A stretch of 64,000 bases of DNA from Stomorhina lunata. Its lineage: Eukaryota > Arthropoda > Insecta > Diptera > Rhiniidae. The notes beneath the pieces were generated by a model. It ran no database searches. It was not told the DNA's origin and saw only the letters and a list, made by a program, of their open reading frames with translations. The translations under genes were made by a program, and so were the position numbers. Below, piece by piece: positions 1 to 13,239 of this stretch. The stretch spans positions 160,440,806 to 160,504,805 of the forward strand of contig OW121740.1 of NCBI GenBank assembly GCA_933228675.1, in the 5' to 3' direction. Within the stretch, counting starts at the first letter, position 1. Each line of letters opens with the position of its first letter.

Positions 1-247
1 GATCTCCTGTTTATTCTAAACGGGACATTTTTAGTTGAACAAAAATACGAAAATACTTTAAGTAAAATTTATTGACATTTCACATTTACACATACTCAGT
101 CATGTGTACACAAAGCTGAAATCACACACACACACACACATACACACTGAGTTTCACACAAAAACATGTATAAAATAGTTTATATTAGTTAAGCTTAATA
201 AGGGACCAAACACTATAAGACAAATGAATGAGGTTAAAATTATATTA
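1..247. other. AT-rich intronic sequence with a short (CA)n microsatellite
   Basis: Unique-looking AT-rich sequence with an uninterrupted CA dinucleotide run at about 123-140. No coding signal is seen. Confidence 0.6.
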
Positions 248-2391
248 TTTTTATAGAAAAAATTTACTATTTTTATAGGAAATTTTTCAAAAATTTACTA
301 TTTTTAAAGGAAATTTTTTAAAAATTTGTTATTTTTAAAAGAATTTTTCAAAAATTTACAGTTTCAATAGAAAATTTTTAAAAGTTTCATATTTTTATTG
401 AAAATTTTTCAAAAATTTACTATTTTTATAGGAAATTTTTCAAAAATTTACTATTTTTATAGGAAATTTTTCAAAAATTTACTATTTTTATAGGAAACTT
501 TTCAAAAATTTACTATTTTTATAGGAAATGTTTTAAAAATTTACTATTTTCATAGGAAATTTTAAAAAAATTTTCAATTTTCCATAGGAATTTTTTCAAA
601 AATTTACTATTTTTATAGGAAATTTTTCAAATCTTTCTTATTTGTATAGGAAATTTTTCAAAAATTTACTATTTTTATAGGAATTTGTTTAAAAATTTAC
701 TATTTTTATAGGAACTTTTTTAAGAATTTACTATTTTTATAGGAAATTTTTTAAAAATTTACTATTTTTATAGGAAATTTTTCAAAAATTTACTATTTTT
801 ATAGGAAATTTTTAAAAAATTTCTTATTTTTATAGGAAATTTTTAAAAAAATTTCCTATTTTTATAGGAAATTTTTCAAAAATTTCCTATTTTTATAGGA
901 AATTTTTCAAAAATTTACTATTTTTATAGGAAATTTTTCAAAAATTTACTATTTTTATAGGAAACTTTTCAAAAATTTACTATTTTTATAGGAAATGTTT
1001 TAAAAATTTACTATTTTCATAGGAAATTTTTAAAAAATTTTCAATTTTCCATAGGAATTTTTTCAAAAATTTACTATTTTTATAGGAAATTTTTCAAATC
1101 TTTCTTATTTGTATAGGAAATTTTTCAAAAATTTACTATTTTTATAGGAATTTGTTTAAAAATTTACTATTTTTATAGGAACTTTTTTAAGAATTTACTA
1201 TTTTTATAGGAAATTTTTTAAAAATTTACTATTTTTATAGGAAATTTTTCAAAAATTTACTATTTTTATAGGAAATTTTTAAAAAATTTCCTATTTTTAT
1301 AGGAAATTTTTAAAAAATTTCCTATTTTTATAGGAAATTTTTAAAAAATTTCCTATTTTTATAGGAAATTTTTAAAAAATTTCCTATTTTTATAGGAAAT
1401 TTTTCAAAAATTTCCTATTTTTATAGGAAATTTTTCAAAAATTTACTATTTTTATAGGAAATTTTTAAAAATTTACTATTTTTATAGAAAATTTTTCAAA
1501 AATTTACTATTTTTATAGGAAATTTTTCAAAAATTTACTATTTTTATAGGAAATTTTTCAAAAATTTACTATTTTTATAGGCAATTTTTCAAAAATTTAC
1601 TATTTTTATAGGAAATTTTTCAAAAATTTACTATTTTTATAGGCAATTTTTCAAAAATTTACTATTTTTATAGGAAATTTTTCAAAAATTTGCTATTTTT
1701 ATAGGAAATTTTTCAAAAATTTGCTATTTTTGTAGGAAATTTTTCAAAAATTTACAATTTTTATTGGAAATTTTTCAAAAATTTACTATTTTTATAGGAA
1801 TTTTTTTAAAAATTTACTATTTTTATAGGAAATTTTTTAAGAATTTACTATTTCGATAGGAAATTGTTCAAAAATTTACTATTTCGATAGGAAATTTTTC
1901 AAAAATTTACGATTTTTATAGGACATTTTTCAAACATTTACTATTTTTATAGGAAATTTTTCAAAAATTTACTATTTTTATATTAAATTTTTCAAAAATT
2001 TACTATTTTTATAGGAAATTTTTCAAAAATTTACTAGTTTTATAGTAAATTTTTCAAAAATTTTATAGGAAATTTTTCAAAAATTTACTATTTTTATGGG
2101 AAAATTTTCAAAAATTTACTATTATTTTAGGAAATTTTTCAAAAATTTACTATTTTTATAGGAAATTTTTCAAAAATTTACTATTTTTAACGGAATTTTT
2201 TCAAAAATTTACTATTTTTATAGGAAATTTTTCAAAAATTTACTATTTTTATAGGAGATTTTTCAAAAATTTACTATTTTTATAGGAAATTTTTCAAAAA
2301 TTTACTATTTTTAACGGAATTTTTTCAAAATTTTACTATTTTTATAGGAAAATTTTCAAAATTTTACTATTACTTTAGAAAAAATTTCAAT
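248..2391. repeat. 31-bp AT-rich tandem array with a 467-bp higher-order duplication
   Basis: Roughly 69 head-to-tail units of about 31 bp. Each contains TATTTTTATAGGAAATTTTT followed by CAAAAATTTAC. Units vary by point changes and small indels. A run of about 15 units is duplicated: rare variants GGAAACTTTTC (493 and 960) and ATCTTTCTTATTTG (631 and 1098) recur at exactly 467 bp. No protein product is suggested. Confidence 0.95.
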
Positions 2392-3540
2392 GTATTATTC
2401 TACATTTCTCAAAAAGTCTTCAGTATATGGGTTGTGTTTTAAATTAAGTGGGGTCCTTAACATATATGTATGTATATACGCTCTGCATGAATGTTTGCTT
2501 GTATATTCATTAGTATTAGGGTATAATAAAGGATCTTATAAATGAGCTGTATAGTGACATCAACAGTTTTGCGGTTGTTGCAGTGGCAGTTAAAGTCTAT
2601 GGGTGTTACAACCATATATGTAATAGTAAATGTATTTAGTATCCTTTCCATACATAGTTGTATTAATACGTGTTTATGTGTATATTGGTATACTTTATTA
2701 TGGCTAAAACACATATGTTTTAAGGTACTTTTTGCTTCATCTATTTTGTACTATTTTAAAGCTTTTGCTGTTCTCTTGCCTGTCCGCCAGTCAGCCTCCT
2801 TCACCCAGCCCTTTCCACTGAATGTTGTAAATTTCTTAGATTGTAAAATATTTTTGTATGTTTTTGTGCTGTTATTCAGTTTCGAAAACTTAATTAGAAT
2901 GGAAGTTAATAAAACGTAAAATGTTTGAATATAAATTAATGTCATGTTCTTTTGTTTAGTTTTGAAAATTAAAAACAATGGCATCATTATCTTTTAAAAC
3001 ACAAACTCACACGTATCTCAATGAAGTATATGTGTATGTATTTATTTGATCCTTTGAGTGTGTGAATTTATTTGAAACTTAAGTACTTTTATATTAAGTG
3101 TTATCTACATTTGTTTTTAAATGTTGAAAAATAGCTTTAAAATAAACTTTCCAAACTAATTGAGTCCAAAGAGGTAATTTAAAAGGGTTCTCTGTTTTCC
3201 TACCAATACTTTGTTAAAGGATTATAGCAAAAGGGTTTTTTGCTGGCTTAATACTTTTATTATGTTCGAAATGGCAAATCATTGTATTTTGTAATAAGCA
3301 TTTGTTTGCTTGTAAATTTTTGTGAAATAATTAAGTATTTCTTAACCATAATCTACTTAAAATTTATTATTGAGATGTTTTGTATAAAATGTCATTCTTA
3401 CCATAATATATGGCTGGTTTTAATTTATTGATGTTGAAGCTTATGTTAAAAGGATTAGAAGAAAATACGAACACATAAATTATTTAATTCAACGCAAAAC
3501 ATGAAATAGCAAAAAACTTTTAAGTAAGATGAAAACAAGT
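2392..3540. other. Unique AT-rich intronic spacer
   Basis: Ordinary AT-rich non-coding sequence. Short open frames occur on both strands around 2457-2987, but they overlap each other, end in low-complexity residues and show no domain or codon bias. No repeat or RNA gene is recognised. Confidence 0.6.
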
Positions 3541-5765
3541 TATAATAATTCTTATAGGAACATTTTCAAAATTTTAATACTTTTTCTATAGAAAAATTTT
3601 GCAAAATTTGTACTATTTCTAAGGAAAATTTTGAAAAATTTTTTACTTTATCTATAGGAAAATATGCAAAGTTTTTACTATTTCTATACGGAAAATTTTG
3701 TAGAAAGAGAAAATAGGAATTTTTTGAAAAATATCCATAAAAAATTAAAAATTTTCTATTAAGATTTTTTTTTTTAATTTTTCAAAAATAAAATAAAAAT
3801 TTTATATAAACATTTTTCTATAAAAAAAACTTTATACTAAAAATTTTCTATATAAAAATCTTTCAGTAAAAAATTAAGAAAAAAATATATGAAAAATTTT
3901 CTATAACCATTTTTATATGGAAAATTTTCTATAAAAATTTTTATATGAAAAATTTTCTATAAAAATTTGTATATGCAAAAATTTTCTATACAAATTTTTA
4001 TATGAAAAATTTTCTATACATATTTTTATATAAAAAATTTTCTATAAAAATTTTTATATGAAAAATTTTCTGAAAATATTAATAATAAAATTTTCTATAA
4101 AAATTTTTATATGAAAAATTTTCTATAAAAGTTTTTATATGAAAAATTTTTTATACAAATTTTTATATAAAAAATTTTCTATAAAAATTTTTATATTAAA
4201 AATTTTCTGAAAAAATTTTCTATAAAAATTTTTATATGAAAAATTTTCTATAAAAATTTTTATATGAAAAATTTTCTATAAAAATTTGTATAAGAAAAAT
4301 TTTCTATAAAAATTTTTTTATGAAAAATTTTCTATAAAATTTTTTTTATGAAAAATTTTCTATAAAATTTTTATATGAAAAATTTTCTATAAAATTTTTT
4401 TTTTGGAAAAATTTTCTATAAAATTTTTTTTATGAAAAATTTTCTATAAAATTTTTATATGAAAAATTTTCTATAAAATTTTTATATGAAAAATTTTCTA
4501 TAAAATTTTTTATGAATAGGTTTCTATTAAAATTTTTAACTGAAAAATTTTCTATAAACATTTTTATATGAAAAATTTGTATATAAAAAATTTTCTATAA
4601 ACTCTTTATATGAAAAATTTTCTAAAAAGATTTTTATATAAAAAATTTTCTATATAAATTTTTATGTTAAAACTTTTCTATAAAAACTTTTATATGAAAA
4701 ATTTTCTGTAAAATAATAAAAATTTTTATATGAAAAATTTTCTATAGAAATTTTTATATGAATAATTTTCTATAAAAATTTTTGTATGAAAAATTTTTAT
4801 ATGAAAAATTTTCTATAAAAAAATTATATGAAAAATTATCTATAAAAGAATTTATATGAAAAATTTTCTATAAAAATTTTTATATGAAAAATTTTCAATA
4901 AAAATTTTTATATGAAAAATTTTAACATGAAAAATTTTTATATAAAAAACTTTTACATGAAAAATTTTCTATAAAAATTTTTATGTGAAAAATTTTCTTT
5001 AAAGATGTTTATATAAACAATTTTCTATACAAATTTTTATATAAAAAATTTTATATGAAAAATTTTCTATTAAAATTTTTATATAAAAAATTTTCTCTAA
5101 AAATTTTTCTATGAAAAAAATTTTCTACAAAAATTTTTATATGAAAAATTTTCCATAAAAACTTTTATATGAAAAATTTTCCATAAAAACTTTTATATGA
5201 AAAATTTTGTCAAAAAATTTTTGTATGACAAATTTTCTCTAAAAATTTTTATATGAAAAATTTTCTATAAAAATCTTTACATAAAAATATTCTATAAAAA
5301 AAAAAAAAATTATGAAAAATTATCTATTATCTAATTATCTAAATTTTTATATGAAAAATTTTTTATAAAAATTTTTCATATAAAAAAAATTTTCTATAAA
5401 AATTTGTGTATGAAAAATTTTTATATGAAAAATTTTTTAAAAATATTTTTTAATGACAAATTTTTTAAAAATTTCCTTTAAAAATTTATGTATTGAAAAT
5501 TTTCTATAAAAATTTTTATATAAACAATTTTTTATAAAATTTTTTATAAAAACTATAGATTTTTAAAAATTTTCCTACAAACATAAAAAAATTTTAAAAA
5601 ATTTCCTATAATAATAAGAATTTTTGAAAAATTTCCTATAATAATAACAATTTTTTGAAAAATTTCCTATAATAATAAGAATTTTTTGAAAAATTTCCTA
5701 AATAAATAAGAAATTTTTGAAAATTTTGCTATAGATAGAAATTTTTGAAAATTTTCCTTTAAAAA
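3541..5765. repeat. 28-bp tandem array with an inverted 31-bp-type tail
   Basis: The main part (about 3880-5540) repeats a 28-bp unit made of AAAAATTTTCTATAAAAATT plus TTTATATG, with many indels. The first 150 bp resemble the 248-2391 family. The last 200 bp (about 5570-5765; CCTATAATAATAAG next to AATTTTTGAAAAATTT) look like that family in reverse orientation, so the array is a mosaic. Confidence 0.9.
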
Positions 5766-7194
5766 ATGTTTGTATTTATATTTTTACTTATACTCATGTT
5801 ATTAGTAGTAGTGTTATCAGCTCTAATATGTATGCTACACTTTATATTAATGTGACTTTGAGTACCATTTAGTATAACACTAATTCATTACTATTTGTTT
5901 TAGTATTATTAAAACATTTTATTCAAATTTATATTAATTTTGCTCACCTTTGATGTTGTGGCATATAGAAATTTGCTCTATTTAACAGTAAAATAAACTT
6001 CAGTTAACATTAAAAGTGTCAATATACATATAAACCTTGTAAATAAACAACACCTAATAAAAAAAATCCCAGCCTCTAACTAGTCCATTTTTTCCAACTA
6101 AATATCACATAGAATACAATTAAAAAAATGTATTGTGCTAAAATGCCAAAAGATAGAGCAAATATGAAAAAATGCAGGCGGCTAGAACAAAAAAAAGTGA
6201 AGAACAAACAGCAGTAGTCTCTGTTTGACACATGTCCCTAACAAACCATTATGTGATGTATCACAGCTTTAAACATGTATCTACAGGACATTCAACAATG
6301 ATATGACACACGGCTCCTAGTCGAATCAGAACAAATAGAAAGGGCAGTATGTAAATGAATTGAAACATGGGAGTGGCTAAAGAGTGGTTATAATCAAACA
6401 AAAATAGGATTAAAAAGTCTAAGAGATATTTAGTTTAGTATGCTTTTAGGGGTTATATGAAATATTTTTCAATGAATTGTTTCCTTTAAAGTCCTGCTAG
6501 AATTTCGCTTGTACAGGAATCTGTGTCAAAATGTACACAAAGTGTAATAGACACACAAACTGGGCTAGTTAAGAAATATTTGCTGTTATGTACGAAAAAA
6601 GACTAAACAAAATATCTATAAAAATTTTTGCTCTTTATTATCAGGCATAAACGGCTTAAGAATTCACTTCGAAAAATGTTAAAGCGAAAAAGTAAAATTC
6701 TTTATCATTTCAAACAAAAATAGTAGATTTTATTAAACTAGTCTTGTGTTTTTGATTGAAATGACAAAAAATTGGATTGAGTCATTTAACTTGTAGGGTA
6801 CCTTAATGCCTTCTATCCTTTGATAGTGAACTCAAATAAAAAACTGAATAAATAAAATATACAAAGAAATACAATTTCATTCCAGAATGTATACAAAAAT
6901 ATTTTGAAATAAAATATAAAAAACCAACAAAAATTCCTAGGACAATGGACAATGGCACACCCTGTTGGCTATAATCCTTTTGCTTGCCGTTCATACAACA
7001 AACAAAATGTTCTATTTTTTCTAGTTATCAAATAATAGGGGAAAAAATTCTAATAGTGACGAAAATATGACAGTTAACAATTTAGTTTTACATTTTTTGT
7101 ATATGCAAATTTTTTTCTTTTGTCACTCTACAACAAAAACAAAATATTTTGTAAAAAGTTACTAAAATCGCCGACCTAAAACAGATGAAAACTG

Positions 7195-7517
7195 GGGCCA
7201 AATTACAACATTCGATATCGATCGAAAACTTAGATATTTTCAAAACATTTGTATAGCATACATTAAGGATAATCAAAATTATTTAAAAGATGCACAGTTT
7301 TTACACAGTCTATTTTTTTTAAGTTATTTGCCAAAAGATGAACAATAGTAAAAGAGTTTTAATTGAATTATATGTTTTTAAAAACGAATCGAAATGGATA
7401 CCAAATTTCAATAAACTTTTTGCATAGAAATAACTTTCGACATCCCTAAAGTGTACTTCACAATATTCGCTTAAAAGTCTGAGTTTTCGATCGATATCGA
7501 ATGCGGTAATTTGGCCC
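7195..7517. repeat. 323-bp foldback (inverted repeat) element
   Basis: 7195-7234 and 7478-7517 are inverted copies differing at 3 of 40 positions and share ATTCGATATCGATCGAAAAC. Weaker complementarity continues inward for roughly 70 bp per arm, leaving a loop of about 80-100 bp. It could be a small foldback transposon or a source of a hairpin RNA. No target duplication is obvious at the 7195/7517 boundaries. Confidence 0.7.
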
Positions 7518-7650
7518 TTGGAAAAGTAACTTATTCGGGGAAAGGTTATTACTATACTACTAAGCTTTCTCGAAATGAATCATATAAACTAAACTAATGC
7601 AATAGAAAGTCAAATTGTAGCCTTCTTAACACATGTACCTAAATTAGAAA

Positions 7651-7866
7651 GATTTTGAGCTGTATACTTATAGACGTGATAGTCGAAATTGGTCCCAAGA
7701 CTCAAGTTATTACAATTTTAAACAAAAACAATCATGTTTTATTGATATAATCTAATTCTCATCAGAGAAATTTTACCTGCATACTTTTAGGCGTCATAAT
7801 TCAAAATAGTTAGGAAACTCCAGTTTTTACAATTTTAAATATAAGAAATCATTTTTTATAGATATT
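7651..7866. repeat. Diverged direct duplication, offset 117 bp
   Basis: 7651-7746 and 7766-7866 share, in order, a TGCATACTTTTAGGCGT-like segment, a CAAAAT(A/T)G-like segment, TTACAATTTTAAA, and AATCAT-TTTT-GATAT. This is a single old tandem duplication in non-coding sequence. Confidence 0.55.
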
Positions 7867-8348
7867 TACTATTTTAATACCCATTTAGGGCATACAAAAT
7901 TCTCCTACACTACTTCTTTTCCTTTGATATTTGCATACAATACTTTGACATTTTCTCTTCTGGCGAAATATTTGCAGGAATTTATGTGTTGCTTATGCAA
8001 CAAAACGGATAAAAAAATATGCAATTTTTTCTTTCATTGTTTATGACTCGAACTCCTTGTGTTAAATGTTGATAGCAGGTTTTAGTTCAAACAGAAAAAA
8101 AATGTATTTGTTTTTCACCCATAAAAATGGCCTTTTGCTCTGTTGCTCACACAAACTAAATACAAAAAAAATGTAAATCCTAAAATAAAGATTTTTCCAT
8201 TAGTCCTAGTTTGTTGCTGAATATTTAAAGAATAAAATGTGAAAAGTTAAGGTCTAAAGAAGTAATTTGTTTGGAATAGAAATAACAAAACGAAAAAACT
8301 GTTGTTTTTATTTTCGTTATTGATTGGTTTTGAATTCAAGGAATTGAA

Positions 8349-10740
8349 ATTTTTTAAAGATACATTTTTGGTCTATAAAAATTTTTGTACGAAAAATTTT
8401 AAATAAAAATTTTATATGAGAAATTTTCTATAAAAATTATTGTACGAAAAATTTTCTATAAAAATTATTATACGAAAAATTTTCTATAAAAACAATTATA
8501 TGAACAATTTTCTTTGAATGTTTTTATATGCAAAATTTTCTATACAAATTTTTATATGAAAAATTTTCTATAAAAATTTGTATATGAAAAATTTTCTATA
8601 AAAATTTTTATATAAAAAATTTTCTATAAAAATTTTTATATAAAAAATTTTCTATAAAAATTTTTATATAAAAAATTTTCTATAAAAATTTTTATATGAA
8701 AAATTTTCTATTAAAATTTGTATATGAACAATTTTCTATAAAAATTTTTGTATGAAAAATTTTCTATAAAAATTTTTATATGAAAAATTTTCTATAAAAA
8801 TTTTTATATGAAAAATTTTCTATAAAATTGTTTATATGAAAAATTTTCTATAAAAAATTTTATAAAAAATATTAATATGAAAAAATTTTCTATAAAATTT
8901 TCTAAAAAAAAATTTTAGTATGAATAACTTTAAATAAAAATTTTCTGTAAAAAACTTTATATGAAAATTTTCTGTAAAAAAATTTGTATGAAAAATTTTG
9001 TATAAAAATTTTTATATATAGATTTTTCTATAAAAATTTTTATATGAAAAATTTCTATAAAAAATTTTGTATAAAAATTTTTATATAAAGATTTTTCTAT
9101 AAACATTTTTATATAAAAAATTTTCTATATAAATTGTTATTTGAAAAATTTTTCTACTAAAAATTTTTTATAGAAACTTTTATATGAAAAATTTTCTAAA
9201 AAAATTTTGATATGAAAAATTTTCTACACAATTTTTTATATGAAAAATTTTCTATTAAAATTTTTATATGAAAAATTTTCTATAAAAATTTTTATATGAA
9301 AAATTTTCGATAAAAATTTTTATATGAAAAATTTTTATATGAAAAATTTTCTATAAAAATTTTTATATGAAAAATTTGCTATAAAAATTTTTACATGAAA
9401 AATTTTCTATAAAAATTTTTGTATTAAAAATTTTCTATAAAAATTTTTATATGAAAAGTTTTCTTTAAAAAATTTTATATGGAAAATTTTCTTTAAAAAT
9501 TTTTATATGAAAAATTTTCTATAAAAATTTTTATATAAAAAATTTTCTATAAAAATTTTTATATGAAAAATTTTCAATTAAAATTTTTATATGAAAAATA
9601 TTCTAAAAAAATTTTTGTATGAAAAATTCTCTAAAAAAATTTTTATATGAAAAATTTTCTATAAAAATTTTTATATGAAAAATTTTCTATTTAAATTTTT
9701 ATATGAAAAGTTTTCTATAAAAATTTTTATATGAAAAATTTTCTATTCAAATTTTTATATGAAAAGTTTTCTATAAAAATTTTTATATGAAAAATTGTCT
9801 ATAAAAATTTTTATATGAAAAATTTTCTATTCAAATTTTTATATGAAAAATTTTTTATAAAAGTTTTTATATAAAAAATTTTTATATGAAAAATTTTATA
9901 TCAAAAATTTTCCTTAAAAATTTTTATATAAAAAATTTTTATAAAAATTACGATATGAAAAATTTTCTTTAAAAATTTTTTTATATGAAAAATTTTCTAT
10001 AAAAATTTTATATAAAACATTTGCTATAAAAATTTTTATATGAAAAATTTTCTAAAAAAATTTTTGTATAAACAATTTTCTATGAAAATTTTTATAAAAA
10101 AAGTTTTCTATAAAAATTTTTATGTGAAAAAATTTCTATAAAAGTTTTAAAAACTTTTTAATTTTATATGAAAAATTTTTATATGAAAATTTTCTATAAA
10201 AATTTATATATAAAATGTTCTATAAAAATTTATATGTAAAATGTTCTATAAAAATTTATATGTAAAATGTTCTATAAAAATTTATATGAAAAATTTTCTA
10301 TAAAAATTTATATGAAAAATTTTTTAAAAAAATTTTGATGTGAAACATTTTCTATAAAAACCTTTTCACGAAAAATTTTCTAAAAAAAATTTCCTATAAA
10401 ACATTTTATATGAAAAGTTTTCTATATAAATTTTTAGATGAAGAATCTTCTATAAAAAATTTTATATGAGAACTTTTCTACAAAAATTTTTATATGAAAA
10501 ATTTTCTATAAGATATATTTTTCTCCAAAACTTTTCTGTAAAAAATTTTATATGAAAAATTTTTCTTTGAAAAATTTTCTATAAAAATTTTTATATGAAA
10601 AATTTTCTTTACAAAATTTATTTGAAAATGTTTCTATAAAAATTTTTTATGAAAATAAAAAAATTGATATGAAAAATTTTCTGTAAAATATTTAATATGA
10701 AAAATTTTTCCATAAAAAATTTATATTAAAAATTTTCTAT
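8349..10740. repeat. 28-bp AT-rich tandem array
   Basis: About 85 units of the same 28-bp type as at 3880-5540: AAAAATTTTCTATAAAAATT followed by TTTATATG. Long runs are nearly uniform at 8560-8800 and 9240-9560. No coding capacity. Confidence 0.92.
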
Positions 10741-11690
10741 ACAAAACTTTGATTGATGAATTTTCTATACAAAAAATTTTCACATAAAAAATTTTTCTAT
10801 ACAAAAAATTTTCACATTGAAAATTTTTCTATACAAACAATTTTCAAATTGAAAATTTTTATATACAAAAAATTTTCACAATGAAAATTTTTCTATACAA
10901 AAAATTTCCAGATTGAAAATTTTTCTATACAAAAAATTTTCACATTGAAAATATTTCTATACAAACAAATTTCACATTGAAAAGTTTTCTATACAAACAA
11001 ATTTCAAATTGAAAATAGTTTTATATAAAAATTTTCATGTAGAAAATTTGTATATACAAACAATTTTCAAATTGAAATTTTTTCAATACAAAAAATTTTC
11101 ACATTAGAAATTTTTCTATACAAAAAAATTTCTCATTTTTATTTTTTCTCTACAAAAAATTTTTGCATTTGTAATTTTTCTATATACAAATTTTTTATAG
11201 TAAACATTTTTTTTATACAAAAAATTTTTAAATTGAAAAAATTTCTATTCAAAAAATATTTTATACTGAAAAATTTTCTAAACAAAAAATTTTTAAATTT
11301 AAAATTTTTCTTTACAAAAAAATTTTACATTTATGGTTTTTCCCTACAAAAAATTTTTGCATTGATAATTTTTCTATACACAAATTTTTTATAGTAAAAA
11401 TTTTTTTATTCAAAAATTTAAAAATTTTCTATTTAAAAAATTTTCATATTAAAAAAATTTTTATATTAAATATTTTTCTATACAAAAAAATTTGATAGAA
11501 AAATTTTCTATACAAAAAATTATTGCAACCAAAGTTTTTCGACAATTTTTACTTTTAATGAATATTTAAAAATATTTTAATTTTGATAGGAAAAATTTGC
11601 ATATTAAATTCTTTATAGAAAAATTTTAGTATTGTAAAATTTTTTTTTGAAATTTTTTTATGTGAAAGTTATTTCTTTTTGAAATTTTTA
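10741..11690. repeat. 32-bp AT-rich tandem array next to the exon
   Basis: Units of about 32 bp contain CTATACAAAAAATTTTC, then ACATTG and GAAAATTTTT. Units decay towards 11690, about 260 bp before the exon acceptor at 11951. The switch from the 28-bp type to this type occurs near 10740. Confidence 0.88.
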
Positions 11691-11951
11691 GTATTGAGAT
11701 TTGTTAATATCCATGTTTTTATTATTCATTGTTTCCTTGTTTCCCTTAATCAGTTAAAATTCATACCAAAATTTTAGTAATTCATTTCAAATATTTAGAA
11801 CTTGACATTCAAATTAAATGGGGGAATGACTAAGAATATAAATTTTCTTCTTAATATAAATATTTAATCACTAAAACTATAAAAATTCTAATAAAATTCT
11901 TCTCATATAAATATATTTCTTTTCTTTCAATTTGCTCTTCAACAACAACAG

Positions 11952-13121
11952 CATTGACTATAGAAACGAGATAACGAATTCTAATGACCATAATCAATTT
12001 GCTAATACAACTGCATACAAAGCACAATCGCCAACATTAGCTCAACGTTTAGAAAAATTCCGATACAAACAGCAGCAACAACAACAACAGCAAGAGCTCG
12101 AATATCAGGAACAACTACAGCAACAGCAGCAGTGGCAGCAACTAGAGCACGAGCAAACACCATTCGACGAGTTGGATGAAAGCTTATCATCATCGACATA
12201 CAATAATTTAACGTCATCAGTTTATGGCAGTAATAAAAGTGATTTGAATAGAGACTCAACGCTACAACAAATTCACCAACAACAACAACAGGAGCAGAAG
12301 TTCGAAGAATTCGAACCAACAACGTCGACAGGGTCATTATTAAAGCGCAATTTATCAGCTGAGCAAATATTTCAAAGCAACAACACAAAAAATTCTCATC
12401 ATTATTTCTATAATCACAATCAGAATAGGAAAAGTGAACAAATAACTACAAACGCATTCATTGAAAATAATCCCTCCAGTTTTAAGAATTTTCAAACAGA
12501 GTTCCTACAGCCCCCACAAGATTATCAAGAAAACTTTCAAGAGTTTGAGGAATTTAAGCCGGTGCCAAATACCAATAAAGTTAAACGTGTTGTAGTACGT
12601 AAACGTATAATACGAAAATCTAAATCTAAAGATTTAGTAGAAGATTCCTTAGAAGTTAAACCGGAAACTGAAAATCTACCCTCTAAGAAATCGAACCGCC
12701 CCAAAACCTTGTGGCTTGAAAACTATTTGAATAAATTCAAAAAACCCCAAAACGAAACCCACGAAAATGCAAAGTTAGCTAAATTTGATAATAATCAAAC
12801 AAAAACTTCAAACATTCCTAATACGAAGAGAGACAGTGGCGGAGCTACAGCATCATCAACATCGTCTCGAGGAAGCTACATCATGGGCATGCTAAGGACA
12901 ATGAAGTTGAAAGAGCGCCTGGCTATAAGTCTGGGCGCTACTTTAATTTTACTAACTTTATTGTTGGTGGTCGATGTCCAAATGGATTTCGGAGTCACAA
13001 ATCGTCATCTGTTGCCGTCACAAGATCACACCGCGATACAGCATCAGCGTGTTCGCTATATGGAGGACGATGTCGGTACGGGGGTACTGAGAGATTTTAA
13101 ACGAAAGTTCCTGCAAAGAAG
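11952..13121 (+). CDS. CG31145: FAM20-family secretory kinase, coding exon with Gln-rich N-terminus and signal anchor
   Basis: This exon (1170 nt, phase 2 at both ends) encodes the N-terminal, cytosolic and membrane part of a type II membrane or secreted protein. The open frame has CAA/CAG glutamine tracts (8 Gln from 12070, more to about 12150 and at 12270-12300), a basic KRVVVRKRIIRKSKSK segment near 12580-12635, then a hydrophobic helix of about 17 residues (LAISLGATLILLTLLLV, from about 12922) followed by a short luminal stretch. The segment MKLKERL, the helix, VDVQMDFG and the later DFKRKFLQ match my memory of Drosophila CG31145, a FAM20-related Golgi kinase. The donor AAG|GTACGT follows 13121. 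The only in-frame ATGs are 12883, 12889 and 12901, so either translation starts there or an upstream exon supplies the start of a longer form. The 310 codons open before 12883 favour the latter. The kinase domain is not in the window. Confidence 0.75.
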
Positions 13122-13239
13122 GTACGTTTTGAAAAATGTATTATAATTTCTTTAAATTTAAAAAAATGCTTAAATCTTGGACAAGTTTAAAAATTGTTGT
13201 AATTTGTAGGGTAGACCTATCCTCAGTCCTATGATTTAT

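Larger units (their letters stand above)
5766..8348. other. Unique intronic spacer holding an inverted and a direct repeat
   Basis: About 2.6 kb without satellite. It contains the foldback at 7195-7517 and a diverged direct duplication at about 7651-7866, described separately. Short open frames on the minus strand (6803-6994, 7088-7276) show no recognisable protein features. Confidence 0.6.
1..11951 (+). other. CG31145: Part of the intron upstream of the first visible coding exon
   Basis: The exon starting at 11952 has no usable in-frame ATG near its 5' end and is preceded by a pyrimidine-rich stretch (about 11915-11940) and a CAACAACAACAG acceptor ending at 11951. An in-frame TAA at 11908-11910 closes the frame just upstream. 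The preceding bases are therefore read as intron of a + strand gene whose first exon(s) lie outside the window. That all of 1-11951 is a single intron is inference; a small non-coding 5' exon could be hidden here. Confidence 0.5.

Noticed and set aside
248..2391. CRISPR-like array
   Set aside because: Repeats are contiguous with no unique spacers, are pure AT-rich satellite, and the context is a eukaryotic intron.
11932..11951. Translation start at TTG 11932
   Set aside because: TTG is not a plausible start in a nuclear fly gene, and the sequence fits a pyrimidine tract and splice acceptor.
12002..12388. Minus-strand open frame of 128 codons
   Set aside because: It is a shadow of the + strand Gln-rich exon; its valine and alanine runs are antisense readings of CAA/CAG tracts.
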